Assembly: GCA_914767715.1 (NCBI GenBank)
Contig: OU612068.1
Span: forward strand, 29,512,001 to 29,576,000
Length of the DNA stretch: 64,000 bases
Reading direction: 5' to 3'
Source: Membranipora membranacea
Taxonomy: Eukaryota; Bryozoa; Gymnolaemata; Cheilostomatida; Membraniporidae
Positions within the stretch are counted from its first letter, which is position 1, and every line of letters begins with the position of its first letter. Positions 49,401-62,200 of this stretch are shown piece by piece. A model generated the notes under the pieces. That model was not told the origin of the DNA and made no database searches. It worked only from the letters and a program-made list of their open reading frames with translations. Both the position numbers and the translations under genes were made by a program.

Positions 49401-50277
49401 CTGTGTTTACAATGCAATCTATACAATGTAGTATACTGCCAAAACGCCATCCTGGGCCTCATTGACTGAGAGGCCAGCAAAATTAATAAAAAAGGCCTGT
49501 GAAATTATTAACCTTGTTATGAATAACATTTCAATATTTTAGATCTAATTTTTCCTCCAATAAACTCCACCCAAAGCTATCAATGCCCAATAGCCCTGCA
49601 AATATTGTGATGCAAATGCCTCACATAATTCATACCAAGAAGACAGCTATCAACTGTTGAGCTCTACTGGCTAGCAAAAATGACCAGTATAAATAATATT
49701 ATCTATTAAGCTCGAGCATCAAGGCATAAGATTTGAAGGAAAAAGGGAGAGGTGATGTAAAAAATGAGGCCTAGCTGTAAGGCCGAAAATTAGAAGACAA
49801 TGATCTTATCTAACTAATCAGTATAAATCAATCGCACACCTAATTCTTTATCAGTATCAGGTGTTAGACTAACATTCGTTATTATTCGATTCGGAAAATG
49901 TCTAGCCTTTAGATTATTGTCATAGAACTTTTTTCACTCGGCCGCGGCCACCCACCAAGATGCTTCAGATCAGGTTGTTTTACTGAAAAAATCCCAGTCC
50001 TTGGCTCCGGACAATATAAGTCACGATGACTAAGTAAGATGGCTGTATTTGTCCCACTTTTTAGGGCCATAAAAATCTGATACTGGATCATTATATAATG
50101 GGCAGTGAGCAGAACTTGGAAATGAATAAATACATACAAAATGAACGCACCTTGATTTTTGTCGTGGAATGTATATTTAACTTCACTAGATAAACAGACT
50201 CTGATATCCAAAATCACAACAATAAGGGCACTGAGTATAAGATATCCAGAAGCGTCTGATGTGCTCCTTCTCTTCAT
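34493..50277 (-). CDS. ADAMTS7/12-like: ADAMTS7/12-like secreted metalloprotease
   Basis: A secreted zinc protease of extracellular matrix. Exons: 50277-50151, 48696-48329, 45162-44985, 44208-44033, 43454-43371, 43127-43003, 41986-41837, 41645-41499, 41340-41193, 41051-40926, 39815-39670, 39180-39084, 38714-38517, 38303-38144, 37955-37744, 37601-37336, 37196-36980, 36649-36500, 36196-35965, 35766-35609, 35392-35246, 34998-34848 and 34632-34493 (3903 nt, 1300 aa, all in phase). Domains: signal peptide (hydrophobic core about 11-31); prodomain with a candidate Cys switch (SYCSEH); furin site RRKKR at 242-246; catalytic domain with HELGHNFGMKHD at 398-409 and Met-turn M425; disintegrin-like [15 protein letters not shown], near-identical to ADAMTS7/12; first TSP1 repeat from about 564 ([14 protein letters not shown]); Cys-rich [10 protein letters not shown]; spacer [15 protein letters not shown]; four TSP1 repeats; a linker in exons 19-20; two more TSP1 repeats; a C-terminal PLAC domain. 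ADAMTS7 and 12 carry a mucin domain and eight TSP1 repeats; here there are seven and the linker is not mucin-like. Several TSP1 introns fall just before the first Cys. Confidence 0.93.
36258..36290. repeat. 11-bp unit repeated three times
   Basis: TTGGCATCAAT occurs three times head-to-tail, without mismatches, in ADAMTS intron 18, 62 bp after the intron-facing edge of exon 19. Confidence 0.95.
42853..42966 (+). repeat. SINE-like copy related to the element near 3500
   Basis: The plus strand reads TTGCTATTCACTGCCAGGC, the same as the minus strand near 3530, followed by diverged T-arm sequence (GAGTTAAAATCCCAGC), then GATTATTCCAG, then CCCTCGGGTGTAA, in the same order as in the first element. 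The A-box end is missing or decayed. It lies in ADAMTS intron 6. Two dispersed copies sharing tRNA-like head and unrelated body support a SINE family. Confidence 0.65.
45230..45255. repeat. 26-bp perfect palindrome in ADAMTS intron 2
   Basis: CAGAGTAAGGATA and its exact reverse complement meet at the centre of the TATA. The 22-bp core recurs perfectly at 54967-54988 in an intron of the RhoGEF gene. Confidence 0.95.
47811..47881. repeat. Tandem TTGCACACATTGTT-type repeats
   Basis: About three imperfect copies of GTGTCTTGTTGCACACATTG, with partial units between them, lie in ADAMTS intron 2. Minisatellite-like; no function inferred. Confidence 0.85.
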
Positions 50278-51380
50278 GGTAGCAGTTTGTTGGTATCAAC
50301 TGACTATATTACATAACTGCTCGTCCACTTTCCTTAATCCGCCCTTCGGACAAACTCTACTGTTGGTATATTAGGTTACAGAACTATATAGTCTGGTTTG
50401 ATCTGTGTTTGTGATGATAGTGATTGTTCTCCTCGAGCGCCTCGCCTCTTCACCTGGCGGCGATAAGTTAAGTCGGTAGGAAGATCAGCAGCGTAGACAC
50501 AATATTAATATTATTAACTTTATCCTGAATTAATCATAATTGATCGATTAGGTAAGTTGAACTCTACAGCTGTAATAAGTGATGTATCAAAGTTACCGGC
50601 AGCAGACTCTTCTGTTAAGCAGGTGTGGCAGGAGTAGTAGAATATGGTAAACTGATATGTCAGTATTTATTGCATCCCTGTCAGGCTGATTGCTTATCAT
50701 GTAAATGTACTGGAAATTTTACCTACGTACCTTGTATGTATATAACTGTATCCTACAATATACCGATGAGCAATGCACTGTTGTGTTATTCCCTTGTTAC
50801 ATTGTCTGCTCTTTGGGCTGTACTATTCAGAAATAGGGGTGGCAACCTAATCTGATTGGCTAGGCCATAGGCTAGGCTAGGCTAGGCAAACCACACATAT
50901 GAAAGTGAATATTTATATTACTTTAGTAGGGAAGGTGGTTGATAGTATGATTGTGTATTTCAAATTCAAATAATTTGAGCCTTCAACCAAGAAACACAGA
51001 GTGCAACTTTTGTAAGACAAACAGAAAAAAACTCTGATGCTATCAATGTCTTATCTCATGTATATAATATTTCAGATTTTGGCCTAAGACTGCGTATAAT
51101 TATTTATAGTGCATAACAATGTAGAATTTAATTATGTCATTTTTTGTTCACAATAGATACCGCGACCATACTGGATGCCAAACAATTTGCACTTAGTTAC
51201 AAAGAGAACTTGTTCAGCGGCAACCTCAATGTAGATGTTGTGTATATATTAAATTCTACTAATATGCTATGTTTATTTAATGCAGTGATGATACTCAACT
51301 CAAATTAGAATCTGACGGACGCTGTTATTTGGTACAATTGTGGATGTCACAAAGTTAGATTGAGTGAGAATGCGGTCATT

Positions 51381-51398
51381 GAGGAGGAGGAGGAGGGG
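51381..51398. repeat. (GAG)n microsatellite
   Basis: Six uninterrupted GAG/AGG triplets in the intergenic region. They would encode Arg or Glu runs in short frames that I do not consider genes. Confidence 0.9.
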
Positions 51399-53033
51399 CA
51401 TATATAGGGCCCAAATCATAATTTTGATATCCCCAATCAATAACCCAGTTACTGTTCTTCATATTACATTCAATGATTCAGTTGGTGTAGAAATGACAGT
51501 CAGAACTTTCAAGACAAACCGCAGATGGAGTTATTTTATTTTGACTCCAAAGTAGGTCTGTGAGAATACCTTGTCTTTTTATAGGCAATTAACAGGTTAT
51601 AATGAGAGTGTTTGAAGATGGCCATTATGGCAAATTAGGTTTCATATTTAGATGGATATATTTATTGGTTTAGGATACAGGTTGTCAGAATATTATTTAG
51701 CAGTATTTACACTATGTAATAGAAGTAAGTAATAAAGACTGCTTGCTACTAGGACTACATAACATAACTGATGTAGCAGTGATCCCAATTCAGCTATGAT
51801 CACAAGCATAAAATCAACTATGAGTCAACCAAATTGAGACCAAAAACAAAATTTGAGCAGGGTTGAGAGTAATTGTTTTCTCATAATTAATTTACTACGG
51901 GTTAATCGGCAGTGTCGACCGGAGTGTCGACCAAAAACAATACTCCGGGACAACTTCATCACTATGAGGTGGGGGCAACTCTACAAAAGTATATTTCTCA
52001 ATATTAAAAAGACATAGTTATTTAAATAATAGGTCACTGTCCAGAAGAAAAAAAGAACTTATAAAACTAAAGGGTATCATCAATCATAATCTTTTAACAT
52101 AAATAGCCATATACAGTATATAATATGAACTATTTTGTGAAAAAATTTTGGCAACTTTTTGTGAGTTAGATCACCATAACTTATACTATAATACATGTTA
52201 ACATGATGCGCCTGATAGGGTGAAAATAAGAGGTGCTGGGGGAGCGCAAGCCATGATAAAACTGTCAAAAAGAAAAAAAGAGCTGATCGTCAACTCATAG
52301 TTTATAGTCGGAAAATTAACTGACTAGATAGAATAAGTAGTTATCAGTCTATGTTACAAGTAGTGATGAGCTTTGAGGCCTAATTTCACGGAGCTTTGAG
52401 GCTATAATTCATGCAGAGCAGTGCGTGATTCTCAAAGTCCAAAAGTCTGCAGGTAAAACTGACCCCATCTTCGTTACTCTGAGGGCCATTGCAAGCAGCT
52501 TACACCTTATCAAATTACGAAACTTCTGTCGAAAACCTACAACAGATTATATAAGAGCATCAGCATATTTTACAAGTCAAAATTTAATGTTTGGTTTACA
52601 TTATCAAAAATTCAGAGGCTATGTGTTTAATTTGATTTAAATAATAGGGGTTCAACTGGTACAAGAGAAAACATGGCATCATTGGATAGTGTAGAGTATG
52701 TAGGTTGGCCATGTGTTACAATTTAAATTCAAGACGAGATATTTCATAGCTTCATGCAACAAATTAAATTTGTATTACCATTTATCCTATAGCATTTAAT
52801 TTCTCAAGGAGCTTTCACAAATATTGGCACAGTGCAACTTATGTAGTATTGTTCTCTTCAAGGTAATAATATAGGGACTGCAGAGACAGTCAATGTGACT
52901 GAGATATCTAATAAAATGGCCTGAATGATGCCCATACGATAACAAGAGAGTCTAGCCTTCAGAGTCAAACTAGTGACACCTATTTAGTATCACTCTGCTA
53001 TAAACAATATGCAACTTGACTCCACTCAATTAT

Positions 53034-53039
53034 TTTATT
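53034..53039 (-). terminator. Candidate RhoGEF polyadenylation signal
   Basis: Minus-strand AATAAA about 245 nt downstream of the RhoGEF stop codon at 53282-53284. Confidence 0.4.
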
Positions 53040-53281
53040 AGCTCATTTGCTATTGAGACAAAACGTTAGAAAATCAAAGCAAACATTAATGTAGAGTGAG
53101 TGCTATTATCCATTAACATGCACAGGCACCCAAAGCACATAATGTTGGTTAAACTGTCGGGCACTGCTGAGACGTGCCATATTCTGACCCCATATGATGA
53201 TAACCACAATATTTACACACAGCTTACAGAGCAACTCTTGATCTCAGTATCGTCTTCGACAGAACTTACCTCATATGTCAT

Positions 53282-56200
53282 CTAAAAGTATATCACATCG
53301 CCTTTCTTATTAGTGCCGGCTGTCTTTGCAGAGGATTGGTCTTTACTGGATCTTTTACTAGTAGACTCAGCTAAGTTCATGGGTAGCACACTTTTATTAG
53401 CCTGCTTGCTCTGTTTACCCCCTGAGGAGGAGCCTGTGGTAGGGGGTACTGACGTAGAGGATACTAATTTAGAAGGTATCTGCTGCAGCACTGTATTATT
53501 ATTACTGCTCAATTTCTTCAATGAGCCCTGAGAACCACTTCTGTCACTTTTACTAAGATTAGTGCCGGAGCCTGTGAGGCTTATACGACTCTGTGGTAGT
53601 CTATCAGGGGACGTACTGAGACGCCCGAGCTGCTGCGCTCTTGCTTCCTTTAAGTTTAGAGGCTCAGTGAGACTAGCAGAGTATTTAGGATCTACAAACA
53701 TGGTAGCGGGTGGAGGGTTGTCCATCTCGACGAGTTCGGCGGAGTGAGATCTCCGATGTATCACCTCCACTGAGTTTCTGTTGTCTGCCGAAGGGGGACT
53801 ATTTGAGGAGTCTACTAAGTCAGAGTTACTACCCAGGGGCGTACTGTGAGGGCTGAGAGAGGGAGATCGCACCCCTGCGGATTGATTAGCTCCTCGTCTC
53901 ACATTATAAAAGTCAACCTGTTTCTGCAGAGCCTCTTTCTGGCGTTGGAGCTCCTCTCGCTCCTTTTTTAGATCATTCTGAAATAAAATAGTCGATTGAT
54001 ATGCGTCATGTGTATAATGATCATTCATGATCAGTTATATAAGCATTCATGTTCGTGGTAGGGTAAAGTAGCCTTGAGTGGAAAATAAATAAATACACAC
54101 ACATACTGTGTGAAATAATGCTTGGCTGATAGAGCGATACTCTGCTAAATGAATGAGTGAGGAGCCGGTTAAGGACTGGCATGGAGAGGGAAGGTTACCT
54201 GTTGGTGTGCCATCTCTTCTCTGAGTGCATCTACCTCAGCTCGTTCGGCTTCTAATTTAGCGTTCAGTTTATCTCTCTCTGATTCTAAACTCTCCCTCTC
54301 TTTAGTTAGCTGTTCCTGTAAACGTACCACATAAAATAACCATTAATGTTTGAATTTGCATATGATTCCAAGTTTCTCCAGAACAAATATACGTTCAACA
54401 GAGCTAAACTCCTTCTTGGAAGCAAACTTTTAGGTAGACATCCTGTGGCAGGCTGGGGTGAAACTAGGAGTCTTATCTGACCCCAATCAATGACCTGGAC
54501 TGTTTAATGGATATAGGTAAGTGTCTTGAAAGCAGTTTATAGTAATGTGTGGAGCCAATATTACGCTGCTACATCTTCTCTGCTTTATGCTACTGCTCTT
54601 CACCACATAATGCTGCTACGGTTGTCTATATTTTCAGACCAAAGAGAAGAGGAGTTTCAGACTCACATGTCTATTTCTGATTTCCTCCATCTGTTTATTA
54701 TGTCTGAGAGCAGACTTCTTCTCCTGATCATGCTCCTTTTTATGAGATCTGACAGTAAAGTCAGCCAGCTCCTGTTTAACACTCTCCAGTAAACTCTCCT
54801 GTTTGTTCACAACCAGCTGCAATAAAAATATAACAATAATACATAGAGGGCATATATTATTCTTATACTACAACACGACATCACCTAGCATAAAGCTGAT
54901 AGAACCTAGCGCAGTGTGTGAAATGGTGAATCTTAAAATTGTAAGATGAGGGTCTATGACATCACGGAGTAAGGATATATCCTTACTCTGTGTGTGATGA
55001 CATCATGTGATTTAAAGATGGGCAACAAAGTACGAAAGAATAGGAGAACCTCTCACATCGGTTATCCTAGCGGTGTGAGTAATATCATGGAATATAACTA
55101 GAGCTTTGCCTCATTAATTCTGACGTGAGATTCTCACATCTTTTGTTGCGGAGGAGGAAAATATGTGCTCACCGAATTTTATTTGGGTCATTTCCTTTTA
55201 AAGTAGATATGGGAAAGCCATTGGTGAAATCTAATAGATTAAAGAAAGTTTTGTAGATTTTATCAAACAGACATTATTCTACAGCATCATTTATGCCTAA
55301 TGTCCCGAATCTGCACACAAACGATTATGAGCATCTTTGCTTGAAGGTATTAATTACCGACAAAAAAGATGATCACATAGTAACACCCAGTCATTTTGGG
55401 TACATTAGAGAGGAATTTAGATAAAAGTAGCAGAGTAAGGTGCACTGTTTTGTATTTATCAGCATTACTTATAACAAGTGGCTGGTATTAAGAGAGCTAA
55501 TCCACTGTTATTAACTCAACATAAGAAGTGTTACCCAAAACTCTGCTGTCATATATACATATATATATATATATATATAACACCTTACTCAACTCAAGCG
55601 CTGCTCACAGCTCACAAGTATTAAGCTTTGCTGCCGAATTGAGTCAAGTAAACGTAACACTTATGAGGAGGCTGGTATTTAATCTGCAGGGCTCTTCAAA
55701 CTTGAGTAAGGGGATTTAGGGCTCTTGTTACTGAATTAAACCAACTCAATAACAATGGGCTTCTATTTTCATAAGCAGCTAAATTCATCCATTGAAGATC
55801 AGAAAGCAGCCTCGGAATTGGGTCCATTTTCAAAACTATCATCACTATACTGCTTGAGGGCATAAATTCTTGCTGAGTAAAGCCGTATGAAAATTTTGGC
55901 AAATATACCAGTCAACTAACTCCATAGCATGGTATCTTACACATAAGGTTGGGGAATTACTGGGTGGAGGAACGTACCAGTATACCATGCAGGTATTCGT
56001 TGAGTTGAGTGACACTCTGTGCTTGTTCCTTAGTAGGAGGTACGATAGCCGTAATAGCAAGCATGTTAGATAGAGAAAGTAGAGAGCTATCAGGGGGGCC
56101 GATATCCTCCTCATGTTTAGACGATGAGCTTGTCGTAGTCAGTATCTGCTGTAGAATATTAGAGCTGGATCGCCTGTTTGTGTGCGATGTTCGTGAGGAC

Positions 56201-59200
56201 TCCTAAAACAAAGACATATACATTACTATGATAGTGAGGTCGATGGAGGAGACAGAGGAGCTGTAAATATCAAGTAGTATATAATGATTTTAATGGCCTA
56301 TACACATTGGATAGTAGGAGTGGATAGAAGGGGTGATTATAAGTCTACCTGCAAGGGTCAATAATAATACAAAGTATAAGGGGATACCATATCAATAAAC
56401 CCTATATATGGTCACTGAATCTGATAGGGGCGGTAATGGGGGAGTTATCAAAACTTATAGCAATGATCAGATTGTATACAGGTTGTTATCAAAGGTTTCC
56501 TAATAATAATCAGGGCTACACTCTGTCACATTGACATGCAAGAAGATTACCAGATACTTGAAGGTAGGGAGGGGCACTTTAAGAATGTCGGCCATTCAAC
56601 CAATAAGGTTTATGTCATTTTTTTATTAGAGTTTTGTTCAACTATGGATGGACATTGTGTCCTAGTGTTTCCTCGGTAGAGTATTGAAATAGGATTATGA
56701 GTTTAAGCAGGATTCCACAGACAATAGTTACAACTTTTTATTATCAATTCAACCCTCCAAGACAAAACTTTATCTTCATAGAACTCTCCAACAACTTGCC
56801 CAAGGCACAACACACACGTAACATTCAACTACTTGTCAGGTTTCACATCAATGGAGCTATAACCAATCAATGTGGGATAGAGAACATTCCCTACAATCAT
56901 TGAATAATGTAAAAAGTCCACAAGAGTAATAAAATTCTAAATATAATACTCAACTCACAATCACAATACCTATCCTCTGCTTAGTGAAGTCTTGATTGCC
57001 TACTCATGCTTTGATTGGTTGCACATGTTTGATAATAAAAATATGGGAGGAGAACCAAGTATGAGTACGGATTGCTCAGCGCTTGACGATAATATAATAA
57101 CGGGATAATGAGTAACGGAACAATGGGTCGAGGTATAAAATAAGGGTATGTAACATTTACCCATGACGCGCTAGTCCCTAGCATCAAATCCTAAAACAAG
57201 ACCTCATTATTTAATACCAAGTTCACAAATATCAGATAACTCCCCATATATACAAGGTGTCTGCAAAGGGATGTAATAATCAATGTTGGCATAAAGCCAA
57301 ACATGTTGAAAGGCCCCATCGTCAAGTGAGAAAAATTGAGTGAGCGAAATAAATTAAAAGCAACACAAGGTAATGGAGGGGTGGGCTGATGCACTCGGCA
57401 CTTTTTATTGGCTCAAATATGTTGTACAGAAGATAAGCAAATTAAAAGTGCAAACAAAACTTATCAGTTCAAATTTTGTGGTTTTTTGACAGCTCCAATG
57501 ATTGAATGTTAGACATGATAATTGAAGTGGATTAGTGACATCATGGTTATCTTAGATTGAAGAATTTATCAGTATAAGGAGACACATTCAAACATCCGCT
57601 ACAGCCAATACCTTATCAGCAATCACAGCATCTCATGGCTCAAACTCATACATGTAATGCAGGGAAACCCATGTTTACAAAGTAATAACATGGCACATCT
57701 GTAGCATGCTTTAGAGCCAACCCAAATTCCTTCTTATATCTGATAATGATTGAGAAATTTCTTGAACTAAGAGCATAACTCAGACTTTATTGCAAACTAG
57801 AAGGCTAACTCAATCCATCTGCACTAGTAACAATATAACACTGGCTAAGAACAATAACATCAGGGGTCAAACAGATAGCCGTGCACGTCAATCATTGCTG
57901 ACATCATACCCTCAGACTAGTGGCTCTTCTCACTGAAGAGTCACCCGAGTGGTGCCTTCCCAGACTAGCTGTGCTTCCTCTACGCCAAATCTTAGATGAT
58001 CCCCTCCGCGATGATATCTATGTGCATTGAGGGATTGATAGGTTATGGAATGGTTAAGGGATGATTGTGTTTGGGTTACTGGCATTATTGTCGTCATACT
58101 GATATATAAATCCACAGATGTTTAGCTTGTGATCTAGTGTTGTCCTCTCTTATCTAAAGAGGAGACAACCCAAGATTTCATGAAAAAGAGATCACTATAA
58201 TAACAAGTAATGCGGATGGGTGGATGGATATTTTACTCACAGGTTTAGTTTCCTCACAGTCACTGTCATGCTGTTGTAAGTTGTGTATACTTGGTATTCT
58301 GCCTTCACCATCAACTTTGTCTAATATTGTTTTGTTTGATCCAACTGTAAAAATAATTACAAATCAAATTGAGGCAAATTTATTGATATGTCATGACAGG
58401 ATATTCACTGCATTACAAATCTCCATTTAAACCATCAGAGCATGCTTAAATGCATAAGTGTGAGAAAAGAATGGGATGAGAAGAAGAAAGGAGCGTTGAA
58501 AGATCACTTGCCATCAGCCTGAGAATAAAGAATATTTGTCAGGTCGGAACTAACATCTGCAGCACTGCTAGGAGATCTAGGAGACTCCGGAGCAGAGCTA
58601 GTACATGTGACACTATCTTCGGGAGGAGCAATGAACTCCCTCTCATTGGAAGGGATAGATGCATGATGTGTTGAAGCTGAGATCTTTCTCTCAAAGAACT
58701 GTTTGATTTTAATATGAGGACTCCTCCATGTTATCTTATCTTTCCCATTGTCAGATTTATGATAAGGTGAAAAGCCGTGCAGCATATTGGTATGAAACAA
58801 GGGAAGAGTTGTGTGCTTTACAACACTTCGCTGGAATCTATTGTGGGCAGTGGATGCTATAGATAGATGAGCAGATCTTTCTACAGTCCCCAAGGTTAGT
58901 CTCTTCTCTGCATACTCTGCCTCAGGATCTCCGACTGTCCAACGGATACTGGAGCTACTCTTAGCTTTACTTGGTGTGATGGTGAGGCGTGATTCTTTAG
59001 TTTCATTCACTAGCGTATCGACTGAAGATTTGGAAGAGTCTACTGGGTTTGCAGAAGATTGAGTAGTATTACTAAGTTTGCTCTCCTGTTCCTCTACAGT
59101 TATTCGAGGAGTGACACACCGCGGCTCTGATCTGTTGTTGGAGTAGACTGCCAGGGCTGATAGAGTTCTGCCTGATGCTGCAGAGCCAGAAAAGCTTTGA

Positions 59201-62200
59201 AGGGATAGACTAATTCCTCCTACCCTCCTTGGTCTCAGCAGTAAAGACAAGTCAAACTGAGCTGGTGACGTCTTGAGGCTACTAGTTCCTGCGAGACCAT
59301 ACATGAAGCCAGATGTGATCCCCATCATCTGATCAGACATCTGAATATTCAATAAGCTAGGAACATGAAGTAATTTCAGATCCGCAGCTGATTTTGTCTC
59401 CCTGACAAGAGCAACACTTCTCTCGGCAGACGCGAAAATTTCACATGGCTCAATGCTATGTCCCGATGAGGCTCCTTCATCACACTTACAGAATGTGTCG
59501 ATATAGGCTGATTCATATTCATGACTATTGTTGCTTTCATCGGAGTCACAGGAGTAACTGTAAGACTCATTAACAGCCTCAGCCAAATGTTCAGAGTCGA
59601 GATCCTTATCACCAGATGATAGCTCGTCTAGCCCATCTGGATGTTTGCTGACAACTACTTGCGTTCCATTGTCAGATTGTGGCATATAACCAGACCCACA
59701 GCAAGGATGGGGAGAAGTTTGGCATGCAGAGACATTAGTGAGATAGAGAGTTTGGGTAGTTTGGCATGCATATGACTGGAGAGAGAGAGGTGAGGTTTGA
59801 CAGGTGAGAGACATGTTAGTGACAGGTGAGGTCTGACATGACTGATCTGACATGAGAAGACAGGTGTCTTCCTCACTGTCAGGTGGAGGAGAGCGAGTTA
59901 GTGGTGACTGAGGTCTAGTCAGATTTGACGGGTTGAATGATTGCGATCTCTTAGGAGTGAGACGCTTTAACTGTTTATTTGGCTTACAGGATTTCTTTTT
60001 CTTTACAACTGAAAATAAATCAAGGTTAACAGTATTTCAACTTCTTCAGAATGTCATTTGGGAGCAAGTGAACCCGACTAATATTATAGAGCGCAGTCTC
60101 TGATCGGCTTGTTAAGAGGCTTTAGAGTTACGTGTTGTGGGAAGATTGACTGACCTGGCGATTTGACTGAATCCTGATCGAATCCGTTGAATGTTTCAGC
60201 ACGTTTGGGTAGAGGTAATTGTTGATATGTAGGACTCTGTCTCTCTCCCACACTGCTCCAGCTTCTGCCGAGATTAGTCGAAGGAGGGATTGTCTGATAG
60301 AGCGAAGCTAAGTTTGTCGCCTCGTCTATCGAAAGTCTTATCAACTCTCCGGCACTCTTTAGCTCGCCATCATCATCATAACACGACTTAATCTAAAAAG
60401 AAATTCACCACATGCTTTACTGCATTACCAGGTTTACGAGGGGAGGTCAGACACATATCAAATCAACTGAATATATCTTCTTTAACCATGCATCGATCTA
60501 AGATATTAGAGAATACAGCGAAAAAGTGATTTGCTGTTTAGGAAGTCTTAGAAAGTCATTGGAAGTTTATGAGTCCAGAGGACAATATTATACATAAGAT
60601 ATAGCTAATACTTACACTCTGTAGTACTTCAGTGTAGTCGTAGACGTGCATAATATCAGCTATGATAGAGAATCTCTCTCTACAGAACTTCTCTAACTCT
60701 TTATCCTTATAGTCGAGAATCTGCACATACTCTTTGAGTTTAGCGAGTTTAGCTATGACCTCCCTGTGTTCCTCTTCTGTCTCGTTTATAACTCCCTCAT
60801 CTAAATACAGCAATCACATTGCTGGTCTCATCGTATATGTTACTACTATTTTTTGTACAACGGAGAGGCGGAACGGATCCGCAATATGAACATGTTGAGA
60901 TTTTTGACATGGGACTGATACTCTGGCTGGCCAGGCAAAAGGATATCACACTTTGGTAAATTGTATGTACTTTCTAAGCTCAATATAATCACATGGATGT
61001 TACCTTCTTCAGGGCTTTCATTGACAGCTTTCCTCAGTATATCTATCCAGTCTCTTCTCTCCTGAGATGATCTGCACACAAGCTCATACATTTCTGGGTT
61101 TTCTCGTGATTGGCGGATGAGGTAAAATCCTCGGTTATCTTTGGTTGATCCCTTCTCCCTGACCAGTAGGTTAGTCAGAGGTACAACGCTGGCCTGTAAT
61201 AAATCAGCATAGAAGCATCATAACTGCGATAGACGCTCAGCTTTGTCTAATCGTTCATGTTCACACATGTCTTGTGATAAATAAAATAAGAGCAGCAATA
61301 TATAATATAATATATATATTGTTATGAACTGTAAGAACTGTAAGAACATGATAACTTATTAACAATGATTGAGCCACAACAACAGAGCTACAGTAGACTA
61401 TGAGAATGATTACCAGTCCAGGTTGTCCGGTTACTGTTGGCTGTAATAAAGGAGATCAGGTGACCTATACTATACATCCCCAATAATGTATCATGAATCA
61501 AACACTCAACCCAAATAAATCAGTGATTTGATGGTGATTTAATAGACTGAATAGAAGTGAGAATGAAGACTCGTACCGTAAGACACTAGGTAGGCCATGT
61601 GGGAGACAGAGTCAATATTTGATTTCGGCAAACAGTTTTTGGGTCAACTTTTGAGTTTGTGAGTCTCCTTACCTTGTTGTCTTGGGTGAAGAAAGAATAT
61701 TTTTTATCGTTTTCTTGTAAGAAGAGAATCACATCAGAGAGAACTATAACGAGAGTTTCTACCTCCTTCTCACGAGCGTTTCTCCACCAGAGAACACCCT
61801 CATGACGTAACTTCCTGTTCTTGGCTGTCAAGTCAGATTTCTGTAATAAAGTCCAATATAGCGTTTACTCATGAGTGTCATAATTTCAGAACTAATAATA
61901 TCAGAAATCTCTTGTATGAGAAACATCATCTTACATGCGGGTGAAAGAACGGTCTACATGGTACATTTAGTTCAAGTATGAGGTGGCTGTCATTGGCCAT
62001 TGCAGCTCTAACCTAATGTCAGTATGCTTCACACTGGATTATGGCTGATAGTAATCAAAAGGTGGTGCCAATGACTGAGAGAAAAAGTGATCGGAACGAA
62101 ACCTCATCCTTTGCCAACACCTCAATGCAGGAGCGGGGTATCAGGTATGTGGACAGCAATATTATAATATTATTACCATATCGCTTATGTCTGCTGTTCC

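Larger units (their letters stand above)
50278..53281. other. Intergenic region between ADAMTS-like and RhoGEF genes
   Basis: The 3 kb between the ADAMTS start codon and the RhoGEF stop codon, both genes on the minus strand, must hold the ADAMTS promoter and the RhoGEF 3' UTR. It contains a GGCTA tandem run near 50870-50887, a GAG/AGG run at 51381-51398 and a minus-strand AATAAA at 53034-53039. Open frames of 60 to 76 codons have no recognisable motif. I see no gene. Confidence 0.5.

Noticed and set aside
53313-53747. Plus-strand open frames opposite the last RhoGEF exon, and similar frames opposite 58504-59853
   Set aside because: They are shadows of a long Ser-rich coding exon on the minus strand.
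57930-58115. Minus-strand frame between RhoGEF exons at 58241 and 57190
   Set aside because: No acceptor and donor give an in-phase exon, and the peptide shows no similarity to the family.
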